From Temnopleurus reevesii (taxonomy: Eukaryota > Echinodermata > Echinoidea > Temnopleuroida > Temnopleuridae): a stretch of 54,049 nucleotides of DNA. Where the stretch lies: the NCBI GenBank assembly GCA_036244855.1, contig BQKZ01000771.1, positions 23,284-77,332 of the forward strand, read 5' to 3'. The translations under genes and the position numbers were made by a program. Below are positions 31,233 through 44,314 of this stretch, piece by piece. The first letter of the stretch is position 1. Every line of letters begins with the position of its first letter. Under the pieces are notes generated by a model. It was not told where the DNA came from, searched no databases, and saw nothing but the letters and a program-made list of their open reading frames with translations.

Positions 31233-31446
31233 ACCCAGGGTAAAACAACTTTCAGCTGTGAGCTGTTCTACCAACGGGTCCTGCTTAACATAAAGTTAAT
31301 TTACCATTCTCCATTCTTAAATGCCTAGCACCTAGTAAGAAGACAAATGGTCCTAATTATAAAAGTCTTTGGTATGAATCGACCAAGGAACGAATCCACG
31401 ACCTCCCGTTCATGGGGAAGACGTTCTACCACTGATCGAGCTACGG
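31233..31446 (-). mobile_element. tRNA-derived SINE, family 1, copy 2
   Basis: Same order as 19930-20170: TTTACCCAGGGTAAA at the left, AACATAAAGTTAATTTACCA, TATAAAAGTCTTTGGTATGA, then a degenerate B box and A box on the minus strand. Polymerase III boxes are eroded, so it is a dead copy. Confidence 0.7.
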
Positions 31447-32468
31447 TGCGTGTGATTTGAAACGTCCCCAACATGCCCAATGTGACGGGAAAAATACGTG
31501 GAAAGGCTAATAAGCATGCACCTCGTTGACTAAAAAAAATTCCTCAAAAACCAGATGGAAGAGGATTTTTAGTGACTGGTTGGTACCACTGGATAAACGC
31601 TCATACTTTGTTCCCACACAGTGTGCCTACATAGGTCATGTTTTCAATTTAAGCTTTTTTTTCCTTTTTTTTTTGGGGGGGGGGGCACTGCGCTAAATTT
31701 AGAAGCCTAATATTTTCACAGCTTAGTTTATGTACACCATACCATTTAGGCAGTGTTTGTAGGATCTGGCAGTGGTTGGGATTTTTTTTATTTCAAACAA
31801 AAATAATCTTATACAATGAATTTTGCCATTTTTTGTTTTGTTTACTGCCCTCTCGTCGGCATGGGTAAACTATACCATGCTGTACTTTTGTTATAATTTG
31901 GATTGCTGCCTAGAATAGCGTATCAAAATGGAATTCAAAGTAATTATATTTGAATCAGACTACACAAATATGAAATTACTTGAAATTAAAGACGAGATTG
32001 GTTAATGCTTAATTACTTATTAAAGTAAAATGACCTGGCATTTTCTGAAAAAATATTAATCATATGGAATAGAACTAAGCAGAATCAAGTGAATACTGAT
32101 TTATTCGTTGGATATAGATGTTGTCATTATATTATAAAAAGAAATATGCAGTGTTGTGGAAATGACATTCTTTTGTATATATTATCCATAGAAAAGGGCG
32201 CCATAATTGGTTGTCTTTAAAGTTAACTTCATGTTGCTGCTGAATTTTATGCGCAAGTCGCAATTGTGAATAGATCGAAATAGAAGCTGACTCGGTTTGT
32301 CATTATATCGTTATATCGTCTAAACAGTTTACGTCTGAATTACTTGCAAATGCAATTTTCACACATTTCACGCAATTTTCGAACTTTCAACCTCTTCGCC
32401 AGTCGCTTTCTTCCTTTCCACACATCAAGTACCCACTCAATATCGTCGTTATTGAATATGACATCCTA
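31447..32468. other. No gene seen; poly(G) run near 31675
   Basis: AT-rich sequence with T and G homopolymers. Nothing codes convincingly. Confidence 0.5.
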
Positions 32469-32738
32469 TTAAGGATGACTCACACCTTTGCGTATTTAGT
32501 CTGCGTTGACCAAATCGTTGTGTTTTTTTTAGTTAAAAACGCTCCCTGGTCGCACAAATACGCCAGTCATACGATGGACTGACGATCAGCGTACTCTCCA
32601 GAAGCATAAGCCGACTTAACGTCAGTCAACCGTCTGATCCGCGTATAATTTTCGTTCGGATGGGTTTTAATAACAAAACAACCAAAAAAAGCGCTGGACC
32701 GACGCAACTACAAACGCAAAGGTGTGAGTCGGCCTTTA
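32469..32738. mobile_element. AAGGCCGACTCACACC-family MITE, copy 2
   Basis: Left TTAAGGATGACTCACACCTT, right AAAGGTGTGAGTCGGCCTTTA. Inner blocks (AAAAACGCTCCCTGG, GTCAACCGTCTGATCCGCG) are shared with the other copies. Confidence 0.83.
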
Positions 32739-32759
32739 GGAAATAAAAAGAATACCAAT

Positions 32760-32968
32760 GGACACGTCACATTCCAACGGACCAACCAGAAGGCTCACCA
32801 ATACCAACAAATACAACCACTCATTGGAGCTATCAACCAATCACCTTGCCGTGGCGCCAGTCCGTGCTATCAGCAGTAGTGTGACGTCACGTTCTGGGCT
32901 AATGGATATTCATGAGACGAGAGTCATGGACAGTCTGTTATAAAAGGCCTTGCTGCGCAGTGTTGCGT
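32760..32968 (+). promoter_or_regulatory. Promoter-like block: CCAAT, CRE and TATA box
   Basis: In order: CTCATTGG (inverted CCAAT) at 32820, CAACCAATCA at about 32834, GTGACGTCACG (cAMP-response-element type) at 32880 and TTATAAAAGG at 32939. The spacing and richness in GC fit an RNA polymerase II promoter starting near 32970. The same order would also suit the U3 region of an LTR. Confidence 0.55.
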
Positions 32969-33237
32969 GTCCCAAGAACCTCATAAACGCCACCAAGTGA
33001 AGAACTTTACCGTATGTTGTGGTGTTTTGGTCGCAGCCACGGAAAGGCGTGGAATTTTGGTTGAAACGTGGCAATTGTTTTGTTACTTTGAAACGGATTT
33101 TCTCTGTTTTTCTTATTTTTTAAATTTTGATTAATTTCAAAGAGGGACCGTGTCCGATTAATCCCCTTTCTCCGAAAATTCGACATTCGTCAAACTCGGA
33201 GATTCCAAGAAATAAACTCCGAATCTTTGCACATCTG
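32969..33237 (+). other. Candidate non-coding first exon or LTR R/U5 segment
   Basis: From about 30 bp after the TATA box to CTG|GTAAGTT, a strong donor at 33238. Only a 16-codon frame starts here (33014). An AATAAA at about 33211 close to the end also fits an LTR with R and U5. I found neither a downstream coding exon nor gag/pol sequence. Confidence 0.4.
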
Positions 33238-34750
33238 GTAAGTTATGATTTGATATTACCTTCATTTTTTTTTGAAATCACTTGTTTCATTCGTTGATAT
33301 TTTAAAAGATACATAATACTCTACGGGTAGTCACGATGGTCGGAGCAAATTGATAACAATGCTAAGGGTTTTAAAAAAATTGTACTCTAGTAAGAAATGT
33401 ATTTTTCTGTCAGTCACGTATGGTGGTGTATAGAGATAAACGTGTTTTCTTTTGGAAGGAATCGACTCGTGGTACATGATGTCATCATGAAACTGTTTTT
33501 TATCCAAATTCTTTCAGTTCTCTCCATTACATTTGGGAACATTATTTTCCAATTTTCTGGTCATCTGATGAAAGAATGAAATAAAACAACAGTATATCAA
33601 GCATCAACAATAGTATCACTACAGTACAAAATCGAAATTACTTTGATTGAAGGTAGTGGGTCTAAAGAGTTGGTCCACGATTGCTTAAAAGACTGTGTGT
33701 GTGGGGGGGGGGGCGGTGTATTACGAATTGTGCACACTCTCATCGTCTTGAAAATATTAACCAAAAATGTGGGGAGCTGCAGCCCCCACCCTCTCGGTTC
33801 CACGATCCCTGCTCATAACAGCGTGCATACACGATACTAATATATAAAACCTTGACTGTATTTACGCTTGATTTCTTAACGTGGATTAATGACCACTCAA
33901 GGCGGGATGGGGTTATATAAACCTACGATAGACTCGGCTAGTATTCCAAGGATGGGGGGTGTATAATCCTTTGATGTTTCAGACTGATTTTTATTTCTTG
34001 ATGCGCTTAATAAAGTTTTAAAAATTATGGTTATTAGCCCGACCTGCAGTCTAGTGATTACGAACAGATGGTTAGATAAGTTGGTAAAATAGCTATCAAC
34101 AATTTCACGAAAATCTCACCTTAATTTCCGAAAATAACGATAGTTATTCGCAAGTAATTAATTCAAACTCTAATATTTTGGTTAAGACTTTACAAGAAAA
34201 ACCTTGAATACTTTTGCATCACGTGATATTATTATTCGGAAAATATAATTCAAAGTATAAGAGTATGTGAATATGGTTTTCTCATATGTACTGATGGATT
34301 CCCAACGTTACATACAGTCGTTGACGTTACATTCTTAATAATGTTCACGGATCAATCGCATTAATAATGTTCCTTCATAATAATGTGCCTAACCCGGTGC
34401 ATATAATTTATACTATACGCCCTGCTGCATGGTATATTTTGTATTATACACGGTATTAAAGGTGGTATAAGGTTGACTGGAGCTGGTATTTTTCTCTGCT
34501 ATCATCCGAGGCGTGTCTCTCTCTCGTGACCATCGTACCACGAAGGGATGGCAATGATGCGTCAACAAGAAGCAAGTATTAATTAGGCTCGACAAGTCTT
34601 ATGAAGTCCTTTCAGTCCAGGTGTGTCGGAAGAGGAATTCGAGCGAAAGAGATTTTGGTGTGGTGTGGTGGTGAGCGCGTGGCCAGAATGTCCGGAGTTT
34701 GGAACAGGAATTCTGGTCAGAACGATGCGGAGATTGTAATTAACGTGACC
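33238..34750. other. No gene supported; G-rich dispersed repeat near 33640-33830
   Basis: At 33487 a frame starting MKLFFIQILSVLS looks like a signal peptide but stops after 30 codons without a donor in phase. The block with GGGGGGG...CAGCCCCCACCCTC resembles 35640-35775. Confidence 0.4.
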
Positions 34751-34900
34751 GGGGCCACGTAACATAAAGGTTTGCGATTAATCGCTATTTTACTTTGCGA
34801 TCAATTGCAAACTTTTGTACATGATTTTCCATAGACTTGCGATTGATATCAATCGCTATCAGATTAGAAATTAATCGCAAACCTTTATGGTACGGGGCCC
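34751..34900. mobile_element. 150-bp palindromic MITE, copy 2 (inverted relative to copy 1)
   Basis: Ends GGGGCCACGTAACATAAAGG and CCTTTATGGTACGGGGCC, with the central GCGATTGATATCAATCGC palindrome. Well preserved. Confidence 0.88.
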
Positions 34901-36055
34901 AACGTCGCATGATTGTACTCGCCAAGCTCGGCTAGTGGCGCCATCGAGAAGGCAACCTTCCACAGGTTCAAATACTAAATATAACAGGATATAAACCATT
35001 TCCGTTAAATAAAGTGGGTCTAAGATCTAAATGACTTTACAAAGAAGCATTGAATTTGTATTCGACTTATTTTACGGAAATAGTTTATTTCGTATTATAT
35101 TTAGAATCGAACAGTAATAGCTGGTAAAATTGTTGACAACCATTAAAATTGGAACAGTACAATAGCTGCGCTTGGTCGTTAAGAATGGCTTACCTCTCTG
35201 CATTTTCAGCCAACGTCTCTCCATCGTTTATAACGCTCCGTGAACGTACAAATACGAAGGAACGACGCTTGGCTGAATCAAATGCAATTAGTTTACAATT
35301 ATTTGAAAATAGATATACATTTAAAATGGCTTGAGAGATTAAAACATTAATGCTAATTTAAAAAAAAGATCAATATTTACGCAGCACGGACTGAGAACAC
35401 ACACTCCGGTCCGTCAGTTATCCGGCCAGAGAGCGTCTAGGAACGTTTCCTTATCGAATTTCGGTTTCTAATGAGTCACGCCTAAACACAAGAAAAGCGT
35501 CGTAATTATTGATTCTCATTAGCTAATTTTACCAAAATCGAAATTGTGGAGATTGTCAATCATCGTCACAGAATGATATATCTTTCGTCATTTTAATTCG
35601 TACCAGAGTTGGATCATCAGGGACAGCGATCAATTTTAAAGAGTGTCAGTGTGTGTGTAGGGGACTGGGGGAGGGGGGCTGCGTATTTTTGTTCACACTC
35701 ACGTAGCTTTACACGTCTTAACTGAACGGGTGAGGGGCTGAACGGCTCCCCCCCCCTCCTCTTGGTCCTTGCTCCTGATACTTATATGCTATAGTAAAAA
35801 CTTGTAGCAAGAAGATATACGTCAAATCGTGAGATTTGAGTTGGTACATTCATAAAGTTAGCTACTGTCTTTCAAAAATAGTTATCCGCAATCGATAAAA
35901 CATCACTTCCAATTTAGATTGGTAACCACATTTCTAGGATAGTGTTGAATATTCATGAAACATAATCAATATTATATTTCGATTTACATTTAGAAATAAA
36001 TATATACGAAAAACTGGAAACAATTCAAATTATCTCCCTTTCTTCCTCTTTCTAC
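34901..36055. other. No gene seen
   Basis: AT-rich sequence with a G/C-homopolymer block at 35640-35765 related to 33640-33830. Open frames are short and featureless. Confidence 0.5.
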
Positions 36056-36058
36056 CCC

Positions 36059-36129
<71 letters not shown>

Positions 36130-36150
36130 GATCTCGATCTCGATCTGTCT
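36056..36150. repeat. Poly(C) plus (CT)n microsatellite
   Basis: About 14 C then about 30 CT units, followed by TCGATCTCGATCTCGATCTG. Pure enough to be polymorphic. Confidence 0.95.
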
Positions 36151-36352
36151 CTTTGTTTTATGGGGAAACAATGAAATGAAACTAAACTTTCGTTATCCCT
36201 TGACATATTTGAACACCTTCTCTAACATGTCTCATGTCAAAAGGTGTTTTTACATAGATATAGAATTGACGTAAAGATTAGGAAAAAAACATTTGGATAC
36301 TGTTTCTTTGGATTAAGCCGACCTCGTATGGCGCTGATATGTACTCATGAAG

Positions 36353-36592
36353 GAAGGTCGACTCACACCTTTGCGTTTTAGCATGTGACGGCCTAGCGCT
36401 TTTGACGAATAAGAACGCTCTCTGGACGTAGGTCATATGGTGAACTGACGTACGGCGTACTTTCCTTTAACGCAAGCCGACCGTCAATCCACCAGTTAAT
36501 CAGCATATGCTACATGCTCAGGGAGCGTTTTTAATTGTCAAAAAACGCTGGGCGGACGCAGGCTAAGAACGCAAAGGTGTGAATCTGCCTAT
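36353..36592. mobile_element. AAGGCCGACTCACACC-family MITE, copy 3
   Basis: Left AAGGTCGACTCACACCTTTG, right ACGCAAAGGTGTGAATCTGCC. Interior contains AAGAACGCTCTCTGG and its mirror CTCAGGGAGCGTTTTT. Confidence 0.83.
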
Positions 36593-36843
36593 AGAAGTAA
36601 TATGCACCTCCCTTTAATCACATGATGGTGTATTTTGACTTCACACTTCTCCGATCTGGCTTAAACAGATGGCGTCGCGGTATTAATATCTGTTTGTGTC
36701 GTCATCAACTATCTCATCATATGACAACACCGATCAGAACGGGAAAAGTCATTTATTGATCATTGCCTCATGTTTCTATCTGTAAGTGCCCTTATCTCTA
36801 TTTGTGATGTTCTCATTCTCTCTTTATCACGCATTTCTCCCCA

Positions 36844-36845
<2 letters not shown>

Positions 36846-36889
<44 letters not shown>

Positions 36890-37125
36890 TTGCCCTTTTT
36901 CTATATCTATATGCATGTATCTTTCTATTTCCTTTTCTCTCTCTCTTCCCCTCCACTTCTGTCTCTCATTCTATACATATATCTCTCTCTCTGTTATTCC
37001 CCAGTCACCTCCCCGAATTTGTGTCGCCACCACGTGACAGGGTCAATAACACTGTTCTCTTTCTTCCTCTCTTTCTTTCTCTCTTTCTTTTTTTTATCTC
37101 TCTCTCTCTCCCTTCCTCCCTCTCT
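36846..37125. repeat. (CT)n and T/C-rich microsatellite region
   Basis: A 42-bp CT run, then further CTCTCT and CTTTCTTT patches to about 37125. It gives Ser/Leu-rich false frames. Confidence 0.9.
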
Positions 37126-37205
37126 CGAAACGTTTTAAGTGCGGTTGCCAATACTGATTAGGATGGGATGACAATGGATAAATTTACAGATACACAGAAA
37201 GAGAG

Positions 37206-37490
37206 GTGATGATGATGAAGATGATGATGATGATGATGACGATGATGAAGATGATGGTGATAGCGATGGCAAAGATGATGATGTTGATGTTAATGATGAT
37301 GTTGATGACGACGACGAGGATTATGATGATGAGTGTAATAATGGAACGCGTAAGTATGCGTAGAGGGGGACAGTGTGATGCAGTAGTGATGAGTGAACGA
37401 GAGGAGGAGAGAGAGATGGGGAGATTGGGGGAGAGAGGGAGAGAGAGAGGGAAAGGAAGAGGGAGATAGACATGATAGAGAGAGAGAAGA
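37206..37490. repeat. (GATGAT)n, then (GA)n-rich low complexity
   Basis: Imperfect ATG/GAT triplets at 37206-37335 followed by GAGAGAGG-type sequence. Unlike the stalk exon, the triplets show no longer period and no flanking splice sites that fit, so no gene is called. Confidence 0.85.
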
Positions 37491-40058
37491 AGAAAAAATG
37501 CCTACTTCTTACTCATCCTTCTCCAAGTCAAATACATTAATTCTCAATAAAAAATTGTATCGATCCGTAGTAAGTATGGAGTGAAACTGGACGAGAGAAG
37601 AATGGCAGAATTGGACGAGCCGTCGAAGACATTTTAGGCGCGTTGGTCATGTAGGTTGTCGTGAACAAATTGGCGCCAATTCCAAGAATGTGCAAATATT
37701 CTGTCGTCTGCAAGTGTGTAAGACCTTCAGAGTATTGACTTTAAAATGTATGTATGTATGTAAATATCATATCAATATAAAATCCATGATCTTCATAAAC
37801 TTCTAACAAAAAGTATTGCAGAATGACTTTATTTCATGAAGTAATAACATATTGTACTTGAATAAAATTTTATCAGGCACAAAATTCATTAGACACAAAA
37901 ATAATGCAGAAAATAAGTATGAATAAATATCGCTTAATATCATTTGAGTTTTGTCGCATATTGCACCATTCCTAGTGTGTAGCATATAGGTACAGCAAAT
38001 TAATTCAAAGAAATACCGCCCAACCCCAACGAAAAAGAATTGCTGGTATCGTCGACACAAGAAAAGAAATTTATTTCACAAATTGGAGTATTTTGGGATC
38101 AAAATTATAATAATAATAATTAACAAAATAATTCAAATACATTAAGAGCTTACTAGTATTCAGTACCTACGTACATTTCTTTATCTCCTGTAAACGCTAC
38201 AAATACTTCCCCTTGATCGTGCTAAGAAACAAAAAGGGGTGTTGAGTACTTTGTGATTTTTTTGTCCTTTTTCCATTTTCCGTTCTTTACGAGAAGACTG
38301 AACATGTATGCTAATTCATTCCTTTCACGCAATTCTGCACAGCGCTGAATGAAATATCAATGTATTGTTTAGAGAAGATATTGGATTGGCACCATCTCTT
38401 TCCGTCACTGATCACAATTGATTGATTTGATTCCTCGCCGCCCCCCCCCCCCCCTCAAAAGATAGTAATGAATTTCTTGCATTTTACCCACAACCTGTAT
38501 CACGACTGACACAACAGGGTTGAAAAGCGTATTGTTGCAATCTTCAAAAAATCAATACGCTCGGCGGTCGCAAGGCCTTGGAAAAACATTAGCTGTTTAA
38601 ATCTCATTCTGAAAATCTGCTTTTCATTTTCTGAGTCATTATCATAAGATGTTGGTTTTCCCGGTCAACTTCAGATTTGCTAGGACGAATTTTAAGAAAT
38701 TTATGATTTTGATTTCGTCGGGATCGCTGAAGATACTTAGAACAAGCTGCAAAATGGATTATTTTGTCAAACTGGCATCATCGACAGAAAAAATGTCGTT
38801 ACACTCATAAAGAGCTCTCATCTTAATCCGTAGAAATTATGTAATTCCCGTAGAATTTGTGGAGCGAGTATATGGTTCCATTAGTAAATGGGTTAACTTC
38901 GCTGAAAGAGTAAGTTTGACTGGACATTTAGAACTACTCTAACGCCTTCACCATTCTAAAAAGGGCTCCTTATTTTACTATTAAAAATCTTTTATCAGCA
39001 TATCATGTATTACTATTTTCTGAAATGAAATAATATCCAAATATTTTCATATCTACTCATGATTATGACAATTCATAGTAAAATAAAACTATCCACCACT
39101 CCACCGTTATTTTTTCCTGTGTTTGTTTATTTTGTTTGTGTTGGTTTTTCTATTTTGTCTTACCAAAGATTATGAAAAATTAATCCTTAATAGACATTGA
39201 AATGTTGTTTTTCATCCTATGATGGGATAACGTCGACCCGCTTTGGTCCAAGCAGATTGCTATATTCAGATTAAATGTAATTAACAGATTAAGTAAACGT
39301 TTATATCAATGATTTTGAACTTCCATGTAAACATCAAATATTTAGATGATTGCCAATACCTTTCTACGAATGCATTTACGCATTATCCACTTCCAACAAA
39401 TTATCGTGATATTTGACATTTGTGGAAATACAGATAAATCGGATACAAGACGGAAGATGTCACTGACAGATCTCCTAATTTTGTCCCCTAAGCCTTATCC
39501 TCATCATTATACCAACGTACGCCCATCCATCATCATTCGCAAATAAAGTTTTAACCCATCTCCAGCGCCAATGATCAAGCAGGTCCATCAACACTGGGGT
39601 GATGGGGATTCCTGTTGTACTTTTTGCGGCAGACGATGGGATTCCTGTGTAAAAAGCGCGGCAAAAATAAGCCAAAAAATCCCCTACGGGCTGCAGCTAA
39701 CTGGGTATTTGTTTTCAATATGCAGTCATGTGATTCGATGCTTAGGAAAATGCTATCATTTCTGAAACGGCGGTACCGCCTTTATTTTTGTGTAAGCTAT
39801 ATGTAATATATCTTGTTCAGGCTAAGTAGATCGTGTGGGGATTTTACAGAGCCTCTGGTTGTTTTTATTCCAGTTTATTTGAGTTCCATTATAGAAATTT
39901 AATCTTAAAGATGGGTGTTTTGAAATAATTAGAATTTGATATCATTCTTGGATTTGCCAATGGGGAAAAACCGGTGGCTGAGTCTAAAACTTCCGACCTT
40001 TCTGTTGACAATAAAACGAAAAATAAAGAAAGGATTCGCTTTCCTTCCCCTAACCCCC
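37491..40058. other. No gene seen
   Basis: AT-rich intergenic sequence with a GTATGTATG patch at 37748 and a poly(C) run near 38442. Frames at 39571-39806 are cysteine-containing but short and without splice support. Confidence 0.5.
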
Positions 40059-40182
40059 NNNNNNNNNNNNNNNNNNNNNNNNNNNNNNNNNNNNNNNNNN
40101 NNNNNNNNNNNNNNNNNNNNNNNNNNNNNNNNNNNNNNNNNNNNNNNNNNNNNNNNNNNNNNNNNNNNNNNNNNNNNNNNNN
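40059..40182. other. Assembly gap (124 N)
   Basis: Unknown bases with C-rich sequence on both sides. Confidence 0.99.
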
Positions 40183-40297
40183 TCCTTCCCCTCCGCTCCC
40201 CCGCGATCTTAATTCGCTAATGTTTTAGTACCAAATTCCTTTATTCTCTGCAGCTAAGCCGTGTTTTATAGCACGTGGTGTTGCAAAATAAAGACAC

Positions 40298-40446
40298 GGG
40301 CCCCGTGACATAAAGGTTTGCGATTAATTGCTTATCTGATAGCGATTGATATCAATCGCAAGTCTATGACAAATCATGTACTGAAGTTTACAATTGATAA
40401 CAAAATCAAATAGCGATTATTCGCAAACTTTTATGTTACGGGGACC
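40298..40446. mobile_element. 150-bp palindromic MITE, copy 3
   Basis: Starts GGGCCCCGTGACATAAAGG, ends CTTTTATGTTACGGGGACC, same orientation as copy 1. The inner GCGATTGATATCAATCGC is intact. Confidence 0.88.
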
Positions 40447-41330
40447 TGTTCACATTTGGTCAAATGTTTTATTCTTTAATTTTTTCATTTCTTTCAAAAT
40501 TTTATTTTACAAAAGAGTTGTATAAGGATCCTACTTTACTAGATGTTGAAGAATCCCTTCAACAATTGACTTTACATAGTCTTTTGTTTTATTATAACCA
40601 TTTGAGATTCTTCGGAGCGTAAATAACTTCCCAAGAACCTCTCTTTAACTCGAGTGTTTGAAATTCTCGACAACAAGGTTCAAATGCGCAACTTTCTTCT
40701 GTGATAGTGTGATAAGAGTGTGATAAGAAAGCAAAGAGGCTGATGTAGAGGTAATCACCCGAAAACTTTGTTATCAAATGGCCTCTAAGCACCCCCTTCC
40801 TAAACTAAAATATTCATGAAAATCATTGACTAGATCGCCTCATCAAATCGTTAAATGAAAATCAATGAATTCCCTTTAGTTTCGTATATACCAGTTAGGG
40901 GCTTTTTACCGATAATCTTTGTATGAAATATGTATGCGATTATTCCGCTAAATTAGCGTGACGTCCAGCACTATCGATTCATGAATGCTAATGGAAGGAG
41001 GAAGGATACATTCTTGCAGAGAAGTTGCCTGATTCAACAAAACTTTTTTTTATACTGACGTATTATCAACTTGAATTTAAAGGGTATCTGAGGCCAGTAA
41101 TAATAATTTGCTAGTTGGTAATATCAACAAAACAAAACCCCGTAAACATTACATTTGAACAAAAAGATGTTTCTCTTTTTAAACATTGAATTAAAAAAGT
41201 GAAAATTTCACATGATAAATCAAATAGCAACCAGTACATACACTAGCTCACACGTATAAGCAAAGAGGGAAGGGCACTTAAAGAACGCGCACGCATTAAA
41301 AAGCAACGCACGGATTCTATAACTTCTGTA
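40447..41330. other. No gene seen
   Basis: AT-rich sequence without recognisable exons or ordered repeats. Confidence 0.5.
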
Positions 41331-41632
41331 AAATAATAATGATAATAACAATGGTGGCTACTTGTATAGCGCACAGGTCCACCTTATCGGTGCTCATGGC
41401 GCTAAAAGCTTTACACTCACTATTACCCGGCTCTAGCTGGCATCCATCACGGCGCTCCGCATTACGAGGAATTTCTTCGTGCCTTCCCCATTTACCTCAC
41501 CTGGGTCGAGTGCAGCACAATGTGGATGAATTTCTTGCTGAAGGAAATTGACGCCATAGGCATGATAGGTGGGATTCGAACCTACGACCCTCTGGTTGAA
41601 AGGCGAGAGTCAGAACCACTACACTACGGCGC
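41331..41632 (-). mobile_element. tRNA-derived SINE, family 2, near full length
   Basis: On the minus strand: GGCGCCGTAGTGTAGTGGTT (A box), GGTTCGAATCCCACC (B box), body TTCCTTCAGCAAGAAATTCA and CACTCGACCCAGGTGAGGTA, then TGCGCTATACAAGTA and an (ATT)n tail at the left. The same element lies on the plus strand at 52096. SINEs are copied by partner LINE enzymes; none is encoded here. Confidence 0.85.
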
Positions 41633-44314
41633 CTTCGTATGGAACATCATTTTAAGCGATAATTTACATTTCTATTCCAATCAAAAACGGTTTACAGATG
41701 TTGAAATACACCAAGTTCTGTTCACATTTGAATGTCTCAAATTTTTCTAATATCCATCGAATATTTTCCACAAACTCAACGTAAAAAGAAGGGAAAACAC
41801 TTTATGCTTATATACGGGGTTCTTCATAATCGTACCGTACCTCCATGCCCACTATTATTTACTATTTTCTGAGACTCGACATTTCAATGTTACACACACG
41901 GAGCTCTTGTCAATCAGACATAAATCTCATTGATAATCTTTCTTTAATCTATCTTCCCAAAGCCTTTGTACCGGCCCGCCTGATTGATTGCGCATGCCCG
42001 CGTCCATTACGGCAATCATAACTCAAATATGAGTCCTTCACCTAAACCTATTGGATATGTGCCATTTTCAATTCCCCACATATTCCATTTTATGTTAGTG
42101 GATAGTTGAGCGATGATGAGGATCGCTTTTGTAGTACTCGAATGGATGAACATTTCTATGATTTCCATCTACTAAGGGGTGACCAACAGATCGAATATAT
42201 TATTCATTGTGATATACAGTCTTCATATATAGCAAACATGTTCCCTTCTTGACTTCGTATGTCATTTCATAAGCGGCAGAAAGTTTTTTTTAAAAATGTC
42301 AATAGGGGACCGGAGAAGAATTTCCCGGTCTATGGCTTGCCAAAATAAGCAAATTAATACGCATTCAAAATATAAAATGATATCGATCTTAATTTCCAGG
42401 GGGTACGGAAAGGATAAGAGATGGTCAATGTTAGAAAAGATAAAATAACTACAAGTTTATTGCTCAAAATTAACTTATTCACATCTGCACTTCCCTATGA
42501 TAGGGATGGTCGTGCCCATTTGTATCCCCTAATCTGCCTCAAAAAAATTAATACACATGTATAATTTCGTAGCATATATGTCGTGCATTTTTGTGCTGTA
42601 TCGAACATATTCTATGATAAAAGTATACATTAAAAGACTACCCTAAAAGGTCCAAGATATTTTTATATTTCCATGGCCCCTTCAATAATTTAAACAATGT
42701 GTTATGTAGGGTTTGACACAAAAATAAAGCAAGTCGTAATAGGCGGGTTTACTAATAGATGCAAATTTTATGCATACCTCTTACACAAAGGTTGTTCTTG
42801 ACAATTCGGAAGCTTGCCCGAGGCTTGCCCGACATAGCAACAAGTAATGTATGCAAACTGGATTCCAAGTATTGTGGTCTTATTGTTATCAACCGGTCTA
42901 TGGAATACCACGTAACTAAGTTAAACACACATAAATTTGAATATATAAGTAAACCCGCCTATTTACAAGTTGGTTGTATCATATATTCTCAAAGTCACCC
43001 ATGTCCGCCCCCCCCCCCCCAAAAAAAATGATATCTTTTCGGGATTTTAGGTTTAGATTTCTCACATACACAACATTGAGTACTGATCACTAAGTGGCCA
43101 TTGAATGTTAATCCAATAGCTTGTTCGGCATCAGAATTAAAAGACAATTCTCACCTTCTCACCATTTTCACCAATGCTCACCATTATAGCTGATCGTTCT
43201 GTATATATGGAATATGGAGGCCAAATATCAAGGATTCATACACCAGTAATCGTAAAATTCCAAAATAAGAATAAAAGGAATCGGTTTATTAAAAGTACAT
43301 GTGCACCTCAAAGGTTTCGGCATTCAGGTCATGCGCTACACGGTTTACGCACTGGCGCCTCCGTGGGTCAGTATCTATTTTCATTTGGCGGGAAAATCTC
43401 CCAAAGGACGCCCAATACCAGCTAAAAGTCGTATTGTCTTTCGGTCTATGTGGAATACCGAAGCGCGAAACCTTTATGGGTGAAAATTGGAATTCGTTAA
43501 GAAATAATAGAGCGTGCTTCATTGGGTCATTAGGAATGTCTTATGTTTCAAGTTGGAGATGCGTAGTAACATTTTGCATGCATGGTGGCATGTAGGATCA
43601 TCTGGTTGGTTTATTGCTGGAAAATGTGACGGGGATAATTTCATCATGTGGTTCTTAACAGTTTCAGAAAGATGACGAGATAATTGCATATCGTTGGCTC
43701 TATCCCAATACTAGCTTTATCCCTAAAATGTAAAAGGAGTGGCAGCAAAACCCCGCATATATCAAGAATTCCTCTAATATTTCATCTTATGTGTACATTT
43801 ATCAATGGTTTCAGGTACATCCCTTTAGAAGCCTTTCAAGACCATTCTTGTTCTCAGCAGTAGATATGAACATATTTTTTAGGTATTTCCTGTTTGGAAA
43901 TGAAAACGATTTAATATTAGTTAAAGTGAATGTATCTTAAACGCACACTGAAATCGCACTCCAAGATTCCGTTGCCCTATGTTGCTCATTGAGTGACTTA
44001 AATTAACCCACATTATAACATGGCACTCATGTTGGACTGTCAGTACATTTACTTTAAAAATCAGAATGTACAACAAATTAATAAGAGTTAAAGGCACGCA
44101 AAACAAATTTATTTCTTTGTCGAACAGGTATCGCACATTTTCAGTGAAAAGAAAAGGGAAGATGATTTTTGTGTGTGTTCATGAAACTACTTTGTCCTAT
44201 ATTATTTTACTCATTCTTCTCACATGCAGTAGTTGTCCTGACTGACAGATATGTAGCACTCCGGTGGGTGATTCATCAAAAAGCGAAATTCTATTCGTCT
44301 TTTCTACGATTTCT
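41633..44314. other. No gene seen
   Basis: AT-rich sequence with a poly(C)/poly(A) junction at 43009-43028. The overlapping open frames around 43289-43595 come from one non-repetitive stretch, but none has a domain I recognise. Confidence 0.45.

Noticed and set aside
33397..33579. Short frame with signal-peptide-like MKLFFIQILSVLSITFG
   Set aside because: Stops after 30 codons from this Met. The hydrophobicity comes from a T-rich tract that could equally be a splice acceptor.
37206..37469. Met-rich frame MMMMKMM..., superficially like the LU-gene stalk
   Set aside because: Simple GATGAT slippage without Thr/Ser alternation, 26-residue period or matching splice sites, so it is not a second stalk gene.
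43289..43595. Four overlapping frames on both strands
   Set aside because: Overlap of frames in one stretch with fewer stops by chance; none has a recognised domain, and codon content differs among frames.
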